NCBI GenBank assembly: GCA_001512505.1
Contig: LFSC01000028.1
Coordinates: 578 to 64,577, forward strand
Direction: 5' to 3'
DNA from: Clostridiaceae bacterium DTU079
GTDB lineage: Bacteria; Bacillota; Clostridia; Acetivibrionales; Acetivibrionaceae
DNA length: 64,000 nt
Each line of letters starts with the position of its first letter. The first letter of the stretch is position 1. A program made the translations under genes and the position numbers. The notes beneath the pieces were generated by a model. The model saw nothing but the letters and a program-made list of their open reading frames with translations. It made no database searches and was not told the origin of the DNA. Positions 18,441-27,386 of this stretch are shown here, in pieces.

Positions 18441-18654
18441 AACTACCACCTCAGCTTTCTTGAAAAAATATAAAAATTACCTTTGACCCATTGCAAAGCA
18501 ATAGCTATAAGAGGCATTAATAGCAATAAGCAATATAATGCCAATATAACCATAGACAATGATTATTGGATTAATCATTAAATATAGTAAATATTATGTA
18601 AAATATTTTCGCAGAAAACGTAAAATGACAATAGAAATTAATTCCCATAGAAAA

Positions 18655-18757
18655 GCATATACGAAAAAATAGAATTTATATTATGACATTAAGCAAACTC
18701 TCGTCAGGGAAGAATAAAGTTTGACGGCTGTAATTCTATTTTTTCCATAGTATATGC
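18655..18757 (-). repeat. Large inverted repeat in the mgtE upstream region
   Basis: GCATATACGAAAAAATAGAA (from 18655, continuing to 18676) is the reverse complement of 18732-18757 except for a four-base bulge. The arms of about 22 bases enclose some 55 bases that include the end of a 38-codon ORF. Further stems in the leader are GGCATTA/TAATGCC (18512-18541) and AATGATTA/TAATCATT (about 18559-18580). It could be a structured leader RNA or a small non-autonomous element. Confidence 0.6.
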
Positions 18758-18797
18758 GTTTATCTCCACAGTCAATATTACTACTGCCGGATTCCAT
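18681..18797 (-). CDS. Possible 38-residue small protein
   Basis: ATG at 18795-18797 lies four bases after a near-perfect GGAGGTGGG and opens 38 codons (MESGSSNIDCGDKRIYYGKN, then ITAVKLYSS and ending RVCLMS). It shares the MxSG start with the other mgtE leader ORF but no clear similarity beyond that. It overlaps the large inverted repeat. The strong ribosome site is the main support. Confidence 0.35.
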   Translation of the reverse strand: MESGSSNIDCGDKRIYYGKNRITAVKLYSSLTRVCLMS

Positions 18798-18890
18798 TCT
18801 TCCCACCTCCGAAAATCAATATAAACACAAGTCCCCTAAATAATAAAACATTTCCCTTTTTCGGTAACAGCCGTAACCTTACTGAAACTA

Positions 18891-18942
18891 CATCTATAAA
18901 TTATTTATTCCCCTTTCATCTATAAATTATTTATTCCCCTTT
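18891..18942. repeat. Perfect tandem repeat, 2 x 26 bases
   Basis: The unit begins CATCTATAAATTATTTATTC and ends CCCTTT; two identical copies stand head to tail at 18891-18916 and 18917-18942. It lies in the AT-rich gap between the flavoprotein gene (ending 19042) and the mgtE leader. Apart from this repeat, 18800-19041 shows no gene. Confidence 0.9.
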
Positions 18943-19041
18943 TATTCTATGCTTTAGCCCTGTAATTGTCAACCTGTATGTTATTTTTTTCTCTAGGGAT
19001 GGTTGAGCTACTTTTAACTCTAATTGAGAAAAAATTTACAA

Positions 19042-20376
19042 TCACTTATCCAAAACCTTCTTGTATGGCATAAGCATTCCTTCAGTCATTTTGCTTCCCA
19101 TTTTAGCTTTCAGCTTGGGAGAAGATATGAGTGCACCTACAAGATACATTTTCAATACCGTTCCTTTTTTCTTCTGCGGAAAGTCGTATATTCCATGTTT
19201 TTTATAGAACTCATGATCTGCTCTCATTAAACCCCGCATGAGCCAAATAAGGTCCCTGAAAATTTTCATCCCGCCCACACCATAGAAATTCCTTGGCTGA
19301 CTGTAATTATTGTCAATTGCATAATCAACTCTTGCTGCAAGTCTGTCAATTTCTGCATCGGGATTTATTTCATCACATGCAACTCCTGCAAGAAAATTCC
19401 CTCCAACCTCACTTCTACCTTCAATAATCATTTGCAAATTGGTCTCTTTGGGGTAATTTCCACTGACCAGGTACCCAGTAGGCTTTCCCATGGTTACCGT
19501 TCGGTGACCGTTACAAAATTGCCTGTCATCATACATTTTGAAAATAGAGCCCATGGAGTGGTCCTTTATGGAAAATGCATAAATTATGGCATCTGCAGTC
19601 TGAATGCTGTTACGCAGGAAATCATCAAAGCCATCTTTATAGATGCATTTCCCTGTAACCGCACAATTAAAGCATCCTAAGCATCCACCGCTGAAAGGAT
19701 ATTCCAAAATATTAACAATGCGGCTCTTATGCTTTAAAACCGCCCTAAATCTGTTAATCATATCATTGAGCTGTTTATCATCCTTGGTACAATCGGTAAC
19801 TATAACCACATCTCCGCTCTTTTCATCCTCACTAATCGAAATCGTACCCACAGGAAGATGTGCTGAAGCAGCATCCTGCTTTGGAACCGTCTCATATACA
19901 TCATTTTCCACACACCAGCACACATATGCAAAAAATTCTTTTGCAGCTTTCCGCCCTTCCTCAGTAAGGAGGTCGTCCATATCGGCGGAAAGCCCTTTAA
20001 TATATTTCATTCCAAGATCCTTACAGTTCTCCTCAATATACTTATGTGCAGTCACATCGTAGAAATGCTTGGATGTACTGATCTGAGTAGCAAACTTTCC
20101 CGATACATCAAGGCCAGAGGCTTTCAAAAGCTCAATAAACCGATGCAACTGACTGGGTGCTATAAAGGTATAGACCGGATAAGAGAAAATTATAAGATCG
20201 GCCTCTTTGATTGCATTAGCCGCATCGGAAAAATCTTTTTCATAGGTTTTAATATATTGGCCGACATTAAGAAAATGAAATTTATGCTCTAAAAACTTCT
20301 TTTCTAAATACAGAGAAGTCTGCAATGTTATACTGTACTTACCCTTGGGACTTCCGTTTAAAACCAGAACTTTCAT
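19042..20376 (-). CDS. Flavodoxin-like NADPH-dependent FMN reductase family protein, two tandem domains
   Basis: 444 residues with an N-terminal flavodoxin-like fold (MKVLVLNGSPKGKYSITLQT, then IIFSYPVYTFIAPSQLHRFI) and a second one (about 215-400) with GGCLGCFNCAVTGKCIYKDG, the cysteine pattern of iron-sulfur flavoproteins of the FMN-reductase family. It should bind FMN and pass electrons; partners are unknown. GGAGGAAAAAGG precedes the ATG. It appears to be a single-gene unit. Confidence 0.8.
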   Translation of the reverse strand: MKVLVLNGSPKGKYSITLQTSLYLEKKFLEHKFHFLNVGQYIKTYEKDFSDAANAIKEADLIIFSYPVYTFIAPSQLHRFIELLKASGLDVSGKFATQISTSKHFYDVTAHKYIEENCKDLGMKYIKGLSADMDDLLTEEGRKAAKEFFAYVCWCVENDVYETVPKQDAASAHLPVGTISISEDEKSGDVVIVTDCTKDDKQLNDMINRFRAVLKHKSRIVNILEYPFSGGCLGCFNCAVTGKCIYKDGFDDFLRNSIQTADAIIYAFSIKDHSMGSIFKMYDDRQFCNGHRTVTMGKPTGYLVSGNYPKETNLQMIIEGRSEVGGNFLAGVACDEINPDAEIDRLAARVDYAIDNNYSQPRNFYGVGGMKIFRDLIWLMRGLMRADHEFYKKHGIYDFPQKKKGTVLKMYLVGALISSPKLKAKMGSKMTEGMLMPYKKVLDK

Positions 20377-20469
20377 CCTTTTTCCTCCTGATTCATTACT
20401 TAATAGGACTGCACATCAATCAAATTCCCCATAGATAAAATTGGTTTTTATATATAGAATTTTAGAGAT

Positions 20470-21168
20470 TCAATCTAAATAATCGGCTATTTTATCAAGG
20501 GTTATTATTCTTCTCTCTACATTGCCGAAAATGCGATCCTTATCTAATAATACCGCATCAAACCCATACTTTGTCGGTCCTTCATAGTCACAAACATAAT
20601 CGTCTCCTACAAAAAGTATTTCTTCTTTCGATACCTTCGCCAAGTCCAATGCCGTATCGTATATTTTATGATGGGGTTTTCTCCACCCTACCTTTATTGA
20701 AGTAACGACAAAATCAAAATATTTATGAATGCCGTTAATTTCAAGAAGTTCCTCTACTCCGTCTTCCACTATAAAGTTTGATACAATTCCAAGCTTATAT
20801 TTGGAGGACAGCTCGGATAGAAGGGATTTTACAGAATCATAAACAATACAGTTCGATTTGTAGTTTCTCCAATAATTGTTGAAAAGTGCGCCTGTTACCT
20901 TTTCTTCAACATTATCGTCATCCGTAAGCTGTCTTGCCACATTTTTAAAAATATCATACAGATTATATTCTTTAAAATTTATATAACTGTTCTTAAATTC
21001 GTTTCTTATATTGCTATAGCTTTTTGTAAAGACATCAAAGCTTTCCCATAAGGATTCATATCCGCAGCCGTCATAAGCCCAATATGCATAGAGCCTCGTA
21101 TCGGGCATTTCAATAACATCAACTACGGTTTCCATACAATCAAACAATATACATTTATAGTCCGGCAT
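20470..21168 (-). CDS. HAD superfamily hydrolase
   Basis: 232 residues. Motif I is ILFDCMETVVD (nucleophile Asp), the cap is helical, motif II is IVSNF, motif III is GWRKPHHKIYDTAL and motif IV is ILFVGDDYVCDYEGP. In motif I the second acidic residue of DxD is Met (DCM), so it resembles the dehalogenase-type subgroup (usually DxYG) more than a standard phosphatase. Cytoplasmic; substrate unknown. The next gene downstream, on the same strand, is the flavoprotein, across a 93-base gap. Confidence 0.85.
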   Translation of the reverse strand: MPDYKCILFDCMETVVDVIEMPDTRLYAYWAYDGCGYESLWESFDVFTKSYSNIRNEFKNSYINFKEYNLYDIFKNVARQLTDDDNVEEKVTGALFNNYWRNYKSNCIVYDSVKSLLSELSSKYKLGIVSNFIVEDGVEELLEINGIHKYFDFVVTSIKVGWRKPHHKIYDTALDLAKVSKEEILFVGDDYVCDYEGPTKYGFDAVLLDKDRIFGNVERRIITLDKIADYLD

Positions 21169-21218
21169 CTAACATCCCCAAAACCTTTCTTTAATTTTCT
21201 TTAATTACTTAAATTAGT

Positions 21219-21569
21219 TCAGCTCCTCAATATCTTCTCCATCGGCTTGCCTTTAGCCAACTCGTCAACCAGCTTGTCCAGCCAGCGGATTTTCTGCATG
21301 AGAGGATCTTTGATTTCCTCAACACGGTGCCCGCAAATCACACCGGTAATTTTAACGGCATTGGGGTTCAACTTGGGAGCTTCGTTAAAGAAGGTTTCAT
21401 AATCGACATTCTTGTCGATTTGTTCTTGCAAGCCTGAATCGTCATATCCCGTCAGCCAGCAAATAACGGTATCAACCTCGGATTTGGTGCGCCCTTTTTT
21501 CTCTGCCTTTTGAACAAGCAGCGGATAAATTTTTGAAAACGGCATCTTGAATATGCGATCAATAGTCAT
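21219..21569 (-). CDS. DUF2200 family protein
   Basis: 116 residues that cover the whole DUF2200 family: [20 protein letters not shown], a central [11 protein letters not shown] and a C-terminal [13 protein letters not shown] followed by [20 protein letters not shown]. Members are small cytoplasmic proteins of unknown function. AAGGAGG precedes the start. It sits just downstream of the sugar-transport regulon but is separated from it by a terminator. Confidence 0.88.
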   Translation of the reverse strand: MTIDRIFKMPFSKIYPLLVQKAEKKGRTKSEVDTVICWLTGYDDSGLQEQIDKNVDYETFFNEAPKLNPNAVKITGVICGHRVEEIKDPLMQKIRWLDKLVDELAKGKPMEKILRS

Positions 21570-21620
21570 AATATATCCCTCCTTTAGGTTTCCACTTCAC
21601 ATTATATAATATTACACCAC

Positions 21621-21653
21621 AAAAAGCACTTAGGACATTCCAAAGTGCTTTTT
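21621..21653 (-). terminator. Terminator of the sugar-transport operon (after rbsD)
   Basis: AAAAAGCACTT and AAGTGCTTTTT form an 11-base stem with an 11-base loop, flanked by A and T runs. It lies about 60 bases after the rbsD stop on the minus strand and ends the long operon that begins at 27323. Confidence 0.85.
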
Positions 21654-21714
21654 GAAAAATAAACAATATCTAATTATCAAAGGATGTGAAAAAAACTATG
21701 CTGCTTCGTCAATC

Positions 21715-22140
21715 TTATTCAACATTTTCACAATACCAGCGGGGACCTCCGGCACTTACAAGAATTATATTGGAATTTGCCGTAAAGTCGCCGGTTCGAA
21801 TCGCAAATTTCACTTCCTTTGTGAGAGTATCACGCAAAGTAGAATGCTCAACGATTTCACACGGCATGTTTTTATCAAACAAGCTCAAATATTCTTTATA
21901 CCTTGATGGGCTTACATCAACCGTTGCCTGGCTTACAATGATTTTCTCCACGCTGAAGTGCTTCAATAACACCTTTAACACATCAATAGTCGTGGGAATA
22001 TTCTCATCAAGGGAAATATCAATAACTTTTGTTGTGTTGGGTATAGCCAGACCTGCATCTGCAATGAGAACACGGTCGGTATGCCCCAATTTAGCAAGTT
22101 CTGCAACAATGTCCCTGTTTAAAATCCCGGTTTCAATCAT
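21715..22140 (-). CDS. rbsD: D-ribose pyranase / RbsD-FucU sugar mutarotase
   Basis: About 141 residues (MIETGILNRDIVAELAKLGH start) with the conserved GHTDRVLIADAGLAIP segment and its catalytic His, and the C-terminal SNIILVSAGG. RbsD/FucU proteins interconvert pyranose and furanose or anomeric forms of sugars entering through the matching ABC transporter. ATG 22140 is preferred, since AAGGTGG lies upstream; a GTG at 22152 is possible. It is the last gene of the RbsABC operon. Confidence 0.88.
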   Translation of the reverse strand: MIETGILNRDIVAELAKLGHTDRVLIADAGLAIPNTTKVIDISLDENIPTTIDVLKVLLKHFSVEKIIVSQATVDVSPSRYKEYLSLFDKNMPCEIVEHSTLRDTLTKEVKFAIRTGDFTANSNIILVSAGGPRWYCENVE

Positions 22141-22153
22141 ATTCTCGCCCACC

Positions 22154-23323
22154 TTATTCTTTACGCTCGTAACAATTCATCAATATTTCATACATCTCGT
22201 CAATGGTTGCAACTCGAGGGTTGTTGAGGTAATCCCCCAAAACCTGTCCATGAACTGCTATTTGACGAATTTCATCTTTTGTAACATTAACATCCTTAAA
22301 ACCAATCCACAAATCCAATTTCTTTAGAAAATCATCAATTGCCCTGCAGCTCTCTTTTGCCGCTTCCTGGTCCGAAAGTTTCTCAAGATCGGGATTAAGT
22401 ATCCTTCCTACCTTGGCAAATTTCTCAATAGCCCATAGATATGTGTACCTTGTAAATTGAGGATAAATTATTGCCAAAGCCTGTCCATGCGATACATGGG
22501 GAGCATGTCCGCCAACTTGCATTCCCAGTCCGTGGGGCAGAGTTACACCTGCATTGGAATTGGTAAGGCCGCCCAATGTGTCAGCCCAGGCCATCTTTGA
22601 ACGGGCTTCAATGTCATCTGGGTTTTCCAGAGCTTTCGGCAAATACTCTTTTATTATTTTAATTGCTTCTTCAGCCATGATCTCAACCAGTGGATTGGTG
22701 TTAACGGATAAATACGCCTCAAAATTATGGCAAAATGCATCAAATCCTGTTTGTGCAGTTACACTTTTAGGCATCGTAACCGTTACCTCAGGATCAACTA
22801 TCGCAACCTTGGGGAAAATGTTTCTATGCCAGATTGCCGATTTATCCTTATCACTCGTTTTAGTGATAACCGCACATTGGGTGCATTGGCTGCCGGTTCC
22901 GGCTGTTGTTCCGATTGCTATTATGGGCAGTGTTGCTTCCGTAGGTCCCGGAGTATGGCAGTTATAATCCCAGGCAGTTCCCGGGTGGGTTGCTTCAACA
23001 GCAATGGCTTTTGCGGTATCCATTGAAGAACCGCCTCCCAACCCAATTACTACATCAACACCGGAAGCCTTGGCCATATTGGCACCTTCGGTTACAACAT
23101 CCGTAGTGGGGTTCGGAATAACACCGTCAAAATGTACTACCTCCAAGCCGCTTTTTACGAGAGATTCTTTTACTTTTGCATACAATTCCTTTACTGCAGG
23201 AAATTCCGGTACGGTTACCAATAATGCCTTCTTACCATATCTTGAAGCTATGGAGCCAATTTCTTGGACTTTTCCGCATCCGAAAACAATCTCGGTAGGT
23301 GCATAATGGATAAATGTTTTCAT
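22154..23323 (-). CDS. Iron-containing alcohol dehydrogenase
   Basis: About 389 residues. GLGGGSSMDTAKA binds NAD(P)H; metal ligands are in GFDAFCHNFEAYL, TLPHGLGMQVGGHAPHVSHG and the C-terminal region. The family reduces aldehydes or oxidises alcohols and polyols. The start at 23323 (MKTFIHYAPTEI) has GAAAGGAAA upstream; a GTG at 23341 is less likely. It sits between the sugar-binding protein gene and rbsD, so it may act on the imported sugar or its polyol. Confidence 0.9.
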   Translation of the reverse strand: MKTFIHYAPTEIVFGCGKVQEIGSIASRYGKKALLVTVPEFPAVKELYAKVKESLVKSGLEVVHFDGVIPNPTTDVVTEGANMAKASGVDVVIGLGGGSSMDTAKAIAVEATHPGTAWDYNCHTPGPTEATLPIIAIGTTAGTGSQCTQCAVITKTSDKDKSAIWHRNIFPKVAIVDPEVTVTMPKSVTAQTGFDAFCHNFEAYLSVNTNPLVEIMAEEAIKIIKEYLPKALENPDDIEARSKMAWADTLGGLTNSNAGVTLPHGLGMQVGGHAPHVSHGQALAIIYPQFTRYTYLWAIEKFAKVGRILNPDLEKLSDQEAAKESCRAIDDFLKKLDLWIGFKDVNVTKDEIRQIAVHGQVLGDYLNNPRVATIDEMYEILMNCYERKE

Positions 23324-23389
23324 AATATATTTTCCTTTCACGTTGGTTTTTGCTTTTGGGTATGGTCCATAGCGGAAGGTTTCTATAAA

Positions 23390-23437
23390 CCTGCCTCCTA
23401 ATGGGGGGTAGTGTAGGAGTTCTCATTAGGAGACAGG
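23390..23437 (-). other. Intercistronic hairpin between the binding-protein gene and the alcohol dehydrogenase
   Basis: CCTGCCTCCTAATG pairs with CATTAGGAGACAGG across a 20-base loop. No T run follows on the minus strand. It probably protects the 3' end of the binding-protein mRNA, so that the protein is made in excess over the enzymes downstream, as is common for transporter operons. Confidence 0.7.
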
Positions 23438-23461
23438 CCATTGTCATAAGAGTTAAGAGAA

Positions 23462-24439
23462 TTATTTCTTAGGATAGTATTCATCAACATTTTCTTTTGT
23501 TACTATTGCAACACCGGTATCCAGATTACCCGGAAGAGCTTTGTCGGAGAGGCCGTTTGCTTCAGTATAGAGCATCATCATGCTCCAGTAACCCATGTTG
23601 TACATTCCCTGTGCAACTGTACCGTCGATTTCACCGCTCTTAACTTTATCAAGAACTGTTACGTCAACGTCGAAAGCGAGAACTCTCAAGTCTTTTTTAG
23701 ATTCTGCAACTGCTGTCGGACCTGCCGTACCAGCAACACCGTCTACGCAGAATACACCGACAATGTCCTCATTTGCCTGCAATGCAGCTGCCAGGTTGTC
23801 TGCAGCAACGGTTGTATCCCCTGCATCATTAACTTTAATCAGGGAAACATCAGGTGCGTTTTGCTTACACCAGTCTTCAAAACCTTGAACACGGGATTCA
23901 CTGTTCTCAGCGCCGACTGTATACAAAACAGCAATTTTGCCTTTTTTATTAACCAAAGGAACCAAGAACTCAGCTGCCTTTTGACCTGCTGCATAGTTAC
24001 CGGTTCCAAGATATGCGGAACGGTTTGAAGTAGGAGAATCGGAGTCAAAGCAAACAACGGAAATACCTTGCTTTATAGCTGAATTGATTGTGTCTGCCAA
24101 AGCAGTGGAATTAACTGCAGTTACTGCAATACCCTTGGGTTTTTGAGCAATAACCTGCTCCAGAACCGCAACCTGGCCTGCAACGTCTGTATCTGTCTGA
24201 CCGGTATATTTAGGAGTTACGCCAATTGCTTTTGCTGCATCTTCAAATCCTTCGAAGCAATATTTCCAGTAATCGATACCTGAAAGGAAAGTCACCATGT
24301 AATATTCATCAGAAGAATTTCCCACATAACCTTTTGAAGAACCATCTGCTTTTTCATTGCCGGCACCGGAATTGGAATTGCACGCTGTGAATGAAAATAC
24401 TAGTGCGGTTGCAAGGACTAATGCTAAAAACTTTTTCAT
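23462..24439 (-). CDS. Sugar ABC transporter substrate-binding lipoprotein, RbsB family
   Basis: 325 residues with a lipoprotein signal (FSFTAC, Cys20) and the two-lobed periplasmic-binding fold of the ribose/galactose group (GIDYWKYCFEGFEDAAKAIG, then VVCFDSDSP and VFCVDGVAGTAGP). Attached to the outer face of the membrane, it delivers sugar to the RbsAC-type permease. From memory, the equivalent operon of C. thermocellum is the one named transporter A, whose binding protein (CbpA) was reported to bind cellotriose; sequence alone does not show the ligand. Confidence 0.9.
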   Translation of the reverse strand: MKKFLALVLATALVFSFTACNSNSGAGNEKADGSSKGYVGNSSDEYYMVTFLSGIDYWKYCFEGFEDAAKAIGVTPKYTGQTDTDVAGQVAVLEQVIAQKPKGIAVTAVNSTALADTINSAIKQGISVVCFDSDSPTSNRSAYLGTGNYAAGQKAAEFLVPLVNKKGKIAVLYTVGAENSESRVQGFEDWCKQNAPDVSLIKVNDAGDTTVAADNLAAALQANEDIVGVFCVDGVAGTAGPTAVAESKKDLRVLAFDVDVTVLDKVKSGEIDGTVAQGMYNMGYWSMMMLYTEANGLSDKALPGNLDTGVAIVTKENVDEYYPKK

Positions 24440-24520
24440 AAAGATATCCTCCTTATCTTCTTTGATATTTGATATATATTCCTTTTAGCGCATAATGCAC
24501 TAAAATTCTTGGGAATTAAA

Positions 24521-25552
24521 TCAGGTTTCAGGTTTTGCACCAACCAATTTGTCCAATCCGAAGAACTTCATAATAAAGCTTGGTTTGCCGCTCTTTCGGT
24601 GACTTAGATAGTCTATGGTAACAGCCAGCACAAGTATTGCACCTTGGACAAACTCCTGCCAATAAACTGAAACGTTCATCATAACCAGAGCTGAATTAAC
24701 TATCTTCAGCAGGAAAATGCCCATAACCGTTCCCAGCACGCCCCCGGATCCACCCGTCATTGATGTTCCGCCGATAACTGCCGCAGAAATTGCAGTGGTT
24801 TCAGCACCTTTACTGAGTTCCGGAGTTGCAACATTAAAACGTGCCAAGGACAGTATTCCCGCTAATGTGGAGATTAATGCAATTGTTACATACACACCTA
24901 TTTTTACCCTGTCCACATTTATACCGGAGAGTCTTGCTGCATTTTCATTGCTGCCGACATAGTACATGTTTCTGCATGTTTTAGAATACTTCATGAAAAT
25001 GAATGCTACTGCTGAAATCACTATAAATATAATAAAGAGTACGGGTATTCCGAAAACCGAACCTGTCGCAAAGTAGCGGAAGGATTGGGGTAGGTATCCC
25101 GAAACAGAAAGGGGTGAACCCGTTGTTATAATATAAGCCATACCCCGTGCCAGATTCTCCATACCTAATGTGACAATAAACGGCGGTAAACCAATTTTGG
25201 AAATCATAAAGCCATTAAACAGACCGACAACCAAACCGCTGGCAATACTTGCTATACAAGCTACCCAAATATTAACCCCCTGTAGTGCCAAATAACCAGT
25301 TATGACACATGTCATAGCAGCAACACTGCCCACACTCAGTTCTATTCCGCCTAAAATCAATGCCATTGTCAATCCGATTGCGAACAAGCCATCAACGGAA
25401 ACGCTTAATGCTATTGACCTCATGTTGTTTGTGTTAAGAAACTTGGGTTGAATAATCGATGTAACTACTACAACCAAAACAATTATTAAAAATACAGTCA
25501 CTTCCCGTTGAGAAAATACCGTTTTTGCTGCCTTCATTACTTTATTTTTCAT
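24521..25552 (-). CDS. Sugar ABC transporter permease, RbsC family
   Basis: 343 residues with about 9-10 membrane segments and the BPD_transp_2 hallmarks GGIELSVGSVAAMTCVITGY and NENAARLSGINVDRVKIGVY. It forms the membrane channel of the RbsABC-type importer. It lies 17 bases after the ATPase gene and 81 bases before the binding-protein gene. Confidence 0.92.
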   Translation of the reverse strand: MKNKVMKAAKTVFSQREVTVFLIIVLVVVVTSIIQPKFLNTNNMRSIALSVSVDGLFAIGLTMALILGGIELSVGSVAAMTCVITGYLALQGVNIWVACIASIASGLVVGLFNGFMISKIGLPPFIVTLGMENLARGMAYIITTGSPLSVSGYLPQSFRYFATGSVFGIPVLFIIFIVISAVAFIFMKYSKTCRNMYYVGSNENAARLSGINVDRVKIGVYVTIALISTLAGILSLARFNVATPELSKGAETTAISAAVIGGTSMTGGSGGVLGTVMGIFLLKIVNSALVMMNVSVYWQEFVQGAILVLAVTIDYLSHRKSGKPSFIMKFFGLDKLVGAKPET

Positions 25553-25569
25553 TGAATTTCCCCCTATGG

Positions 25570-27087
25570 TTAACTTACTCCTGAAGCCATTGATAAACTT
25601 GCTCCGGAAGCCAATTTCATTATGTTTTCCTCAGAGATATTCTCACCCTGTAAGAATCCCGCCAGTTTTCCCTCATGCATGACTGCAACTCTGTCAGCAA
25701 CACCGATAATTTCCGGCAATTCACTGGAAACAATTATTACACCCACACCTTGTTCGCATAATGCACGCAAAAGATTATGAATCTCGCGTTTGGCACCTAC
25801 ATCAATACCCCTTGTAGGTTCATCCATGATTATTACTTTAGGGTCGGTTGAAAGCCACTTTCCAATCAGGCATTTTTGCTGATTTCCGCCGGACAAATTG
25901 CTTATTGGATAGGATAACCCCGGGATCTTTATTGACAATGCCTTCACATATTTCTCCGACATGCTGTACTCACGATTCTTAACAATCCATCCGTATTTGG
26001 AAACAGCCTCGAGATTTGCACTGGCGATATTTTTCGCTATACTCATTTGCAGGAATAAACCCGAATTTTTTCTATCCTCAGTAAGATAACAAATTCCCTT
26101 TTTGACTGCATCTCTATACCTCTTGAACCTCTGCTTTTTGCCATTTAAATAGATCTCCCCGGATTTTATCGGATCTATTCCGCATAGTCCTCTCATTACC
26201 TCGCTGCGGCCTGCACCTACCAAACCTGCAAAGCCGAGTATTTCGCCTTTTTTCAATGTAAAGCCGATATTTTCAAATCCGTCTCCGCTTAAATTTTCAA
26301 CCTTGATTAAAAATTTATCTTCCTCAATCTTTGAAGATTTATCCGGATAAAGCTCCCCAAGGTCACGGCCTACCATCGCTCTAATTACATCTTCATGGGT
26401 AATTTCAGAGATATTCATACAACCGACATAGGAACCGTCCTTTAAAACCGTAACCCGGTCGCATATTTCAAATACTTCCTTCATGCGGTGGGATATAAAC
26501 AGTGTGGATATTCCCTTTTTCTTAAGCTCCTTTACTACCTGAAACAGTTTTACCGTTTCCTTGTCGGTTAGAGAACTTGTCGGCTCGTCCAAAATAAGGA
26601 GTTTGCAGTTAAGGGAAACTGCTTTTGCTATTTCAACAAGCTGCTGTTCACTGACAGTCAAATTGCTGACAAGGGTTTTACTGCTGAAATTTGCATCTAA
26701 AGTTTGAAGTACTGCATCGGCATCTTCGTAAAGCTTCTTAAAATTGATCTTACCGCCTTTATTAGGCAATCTCCCGATAAAGATATTTTCAGCTGCCGAA
26801 AGATGAGGACACAAACAGAGCTCCTGGTGAACAAAGCTTATTCCGGAATCCTGGGAATCCTTCGGATTTCTGGGGTTAAAAGCTTTACCGTCGAATATCA
26901 TACTCCCACCGGTTGCAGGAAAAACTCCGCCCACAATGTTCATCAGTGTGCTCTTCCCGGCACCGTTTTCTCCGCACAGGCCGTGCACTTCTCCCCTTCT
27001 TACATCAAGTCTGACATTATTAAGGGCACGGGTTCCCGGGAATTCTTTTGAGAGATCTTTAACTTCCAATAGTAAAGCACTATTCAT
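25570..27087 (-). CDS. Sugar ABC transporter ATP-binding protein, RbsA family (two ATPase domains)
   Basis: About 505 residues with duplicated ATPase domains. The first has Walker A GENGAGKST, signature LTVSEQQ and LLILDEPTSSL; the second has a degenerate Walker A (GLVGAGRSE), signature LSGGNQQ and VIIMDEPTRGID, as in all RbsA/MglA proteins. The start at 27087 (MNSALLLEV) follows GGAGGAG; the reading from 27114 is too long. First gene of the transporter operon. Confidence 0.93.
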   Translation of the reverse strand: MNSALLLEVKDLSKEFPGTRALNNVRLDVRRGEVHGLCGENGAGKSTLMNIVGGVFPATGGSMIFDGKAFNPRNPKDSQDSGISFVHQELCLCPHLSAAENIFIGRLPNKGGKINFKKLYEDADAVLQTLDANFSSKTLVSNLTVSEQQLVEIAKAVSLNCKLLILDEPTSSLTDKETVKLFQVVKELKKKGISTLFISHRMKEVFEICDRVTVLKDGSYVGCMNISEITHEDVIRAMVGRDLGELYPDKSSKIEEDKFLIKVENLSGDGFENIGFTLKKGEILGFAGLVGAGRSEVMRGLCGIDPIKSGEIYLNGKKQRFKRYRDAVKKGICYLTEDRKNSGLFLQMSIAKNIASANLEAVSKYGWIVKNREYSMSEKYVKALSIKIPGLSYPISNLSGGNQQKCLIGKWLSTDPKVIIMDEPTRGIDVGAKREIHNLLRALCEQGVGVIIVSSELPEIIGVADRVAVMHEGKLAGFLQGENISEENIMKLASGASLSMASGVS

Positions 27088-27266
27088 GTTCGCTCCTCCT
27101 CGGCTTAACAACATCGTTATGCCTCACCATGATTGTTGTTTACCAATTAGTTATCTATATAAAGTATTATTTTTTCTAAATTATAACTTTTTTGAATTAT
27201 TGCTTGCTTTTTTCATGCAGAGGAAATAAAATGAGACAAAGATGATTCTTAATTTGATGTCTTTAC

Positions 27267-27283
27267 TTAGTTAACTTAACTAA
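27267..27283. promoter_or_regulatory. Palindromic operator of the transporter operon, probably for the ROK repressor
   Basis: TTAGTTAACTTAACTAA is a perfect 8+1+8 palindrome just downstream of the rbsA promoter -10 box (about +4 to +20). A closely related half-site array stands at the same place in front of the alcohol dehydrogenase-kinase-ROK operon (30709-30725). Confidence 0.75.
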
Positions 27284-27293
27284 CTATATTTTT

Positions 27294-27323
27294 ATTATAT
27301 AATCTTTTCATACTCAAAGTCAA
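27294..27323 (-). promoter_or_regulatory. Sigma-A promoter of the rbsA-rbsC-rbsB-adh-rbsD operon
   Basis: On the minus strand TTGACT (complement of 27318-27323) and TATAAT (complement of 27294-27299) are 18 bases apart. The operator palindrome follows at the transcription start. The leader to the rbsA start is about 200 bases, AT-rich, with no riboswitch recognised. Confidence 0.75.
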
Positions 27324-27386
27324 TTGTTTATTTTTTCAATTTTAGCTCTTTGAAAGTTAAAAACAGACGGGATAATAAAACAGACA

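Noticed and set aside
18334..18560. M-box (ykoK) magnesium riboswitch before mgtE
   Set aside because: The conserved M-box segments could not be found on the minus strand, although stems exist.
18891..18942. CRISPR array
   Set aside because: Two adjacent identical units without spacers are a plain tandem duplication; no cas genes are present.
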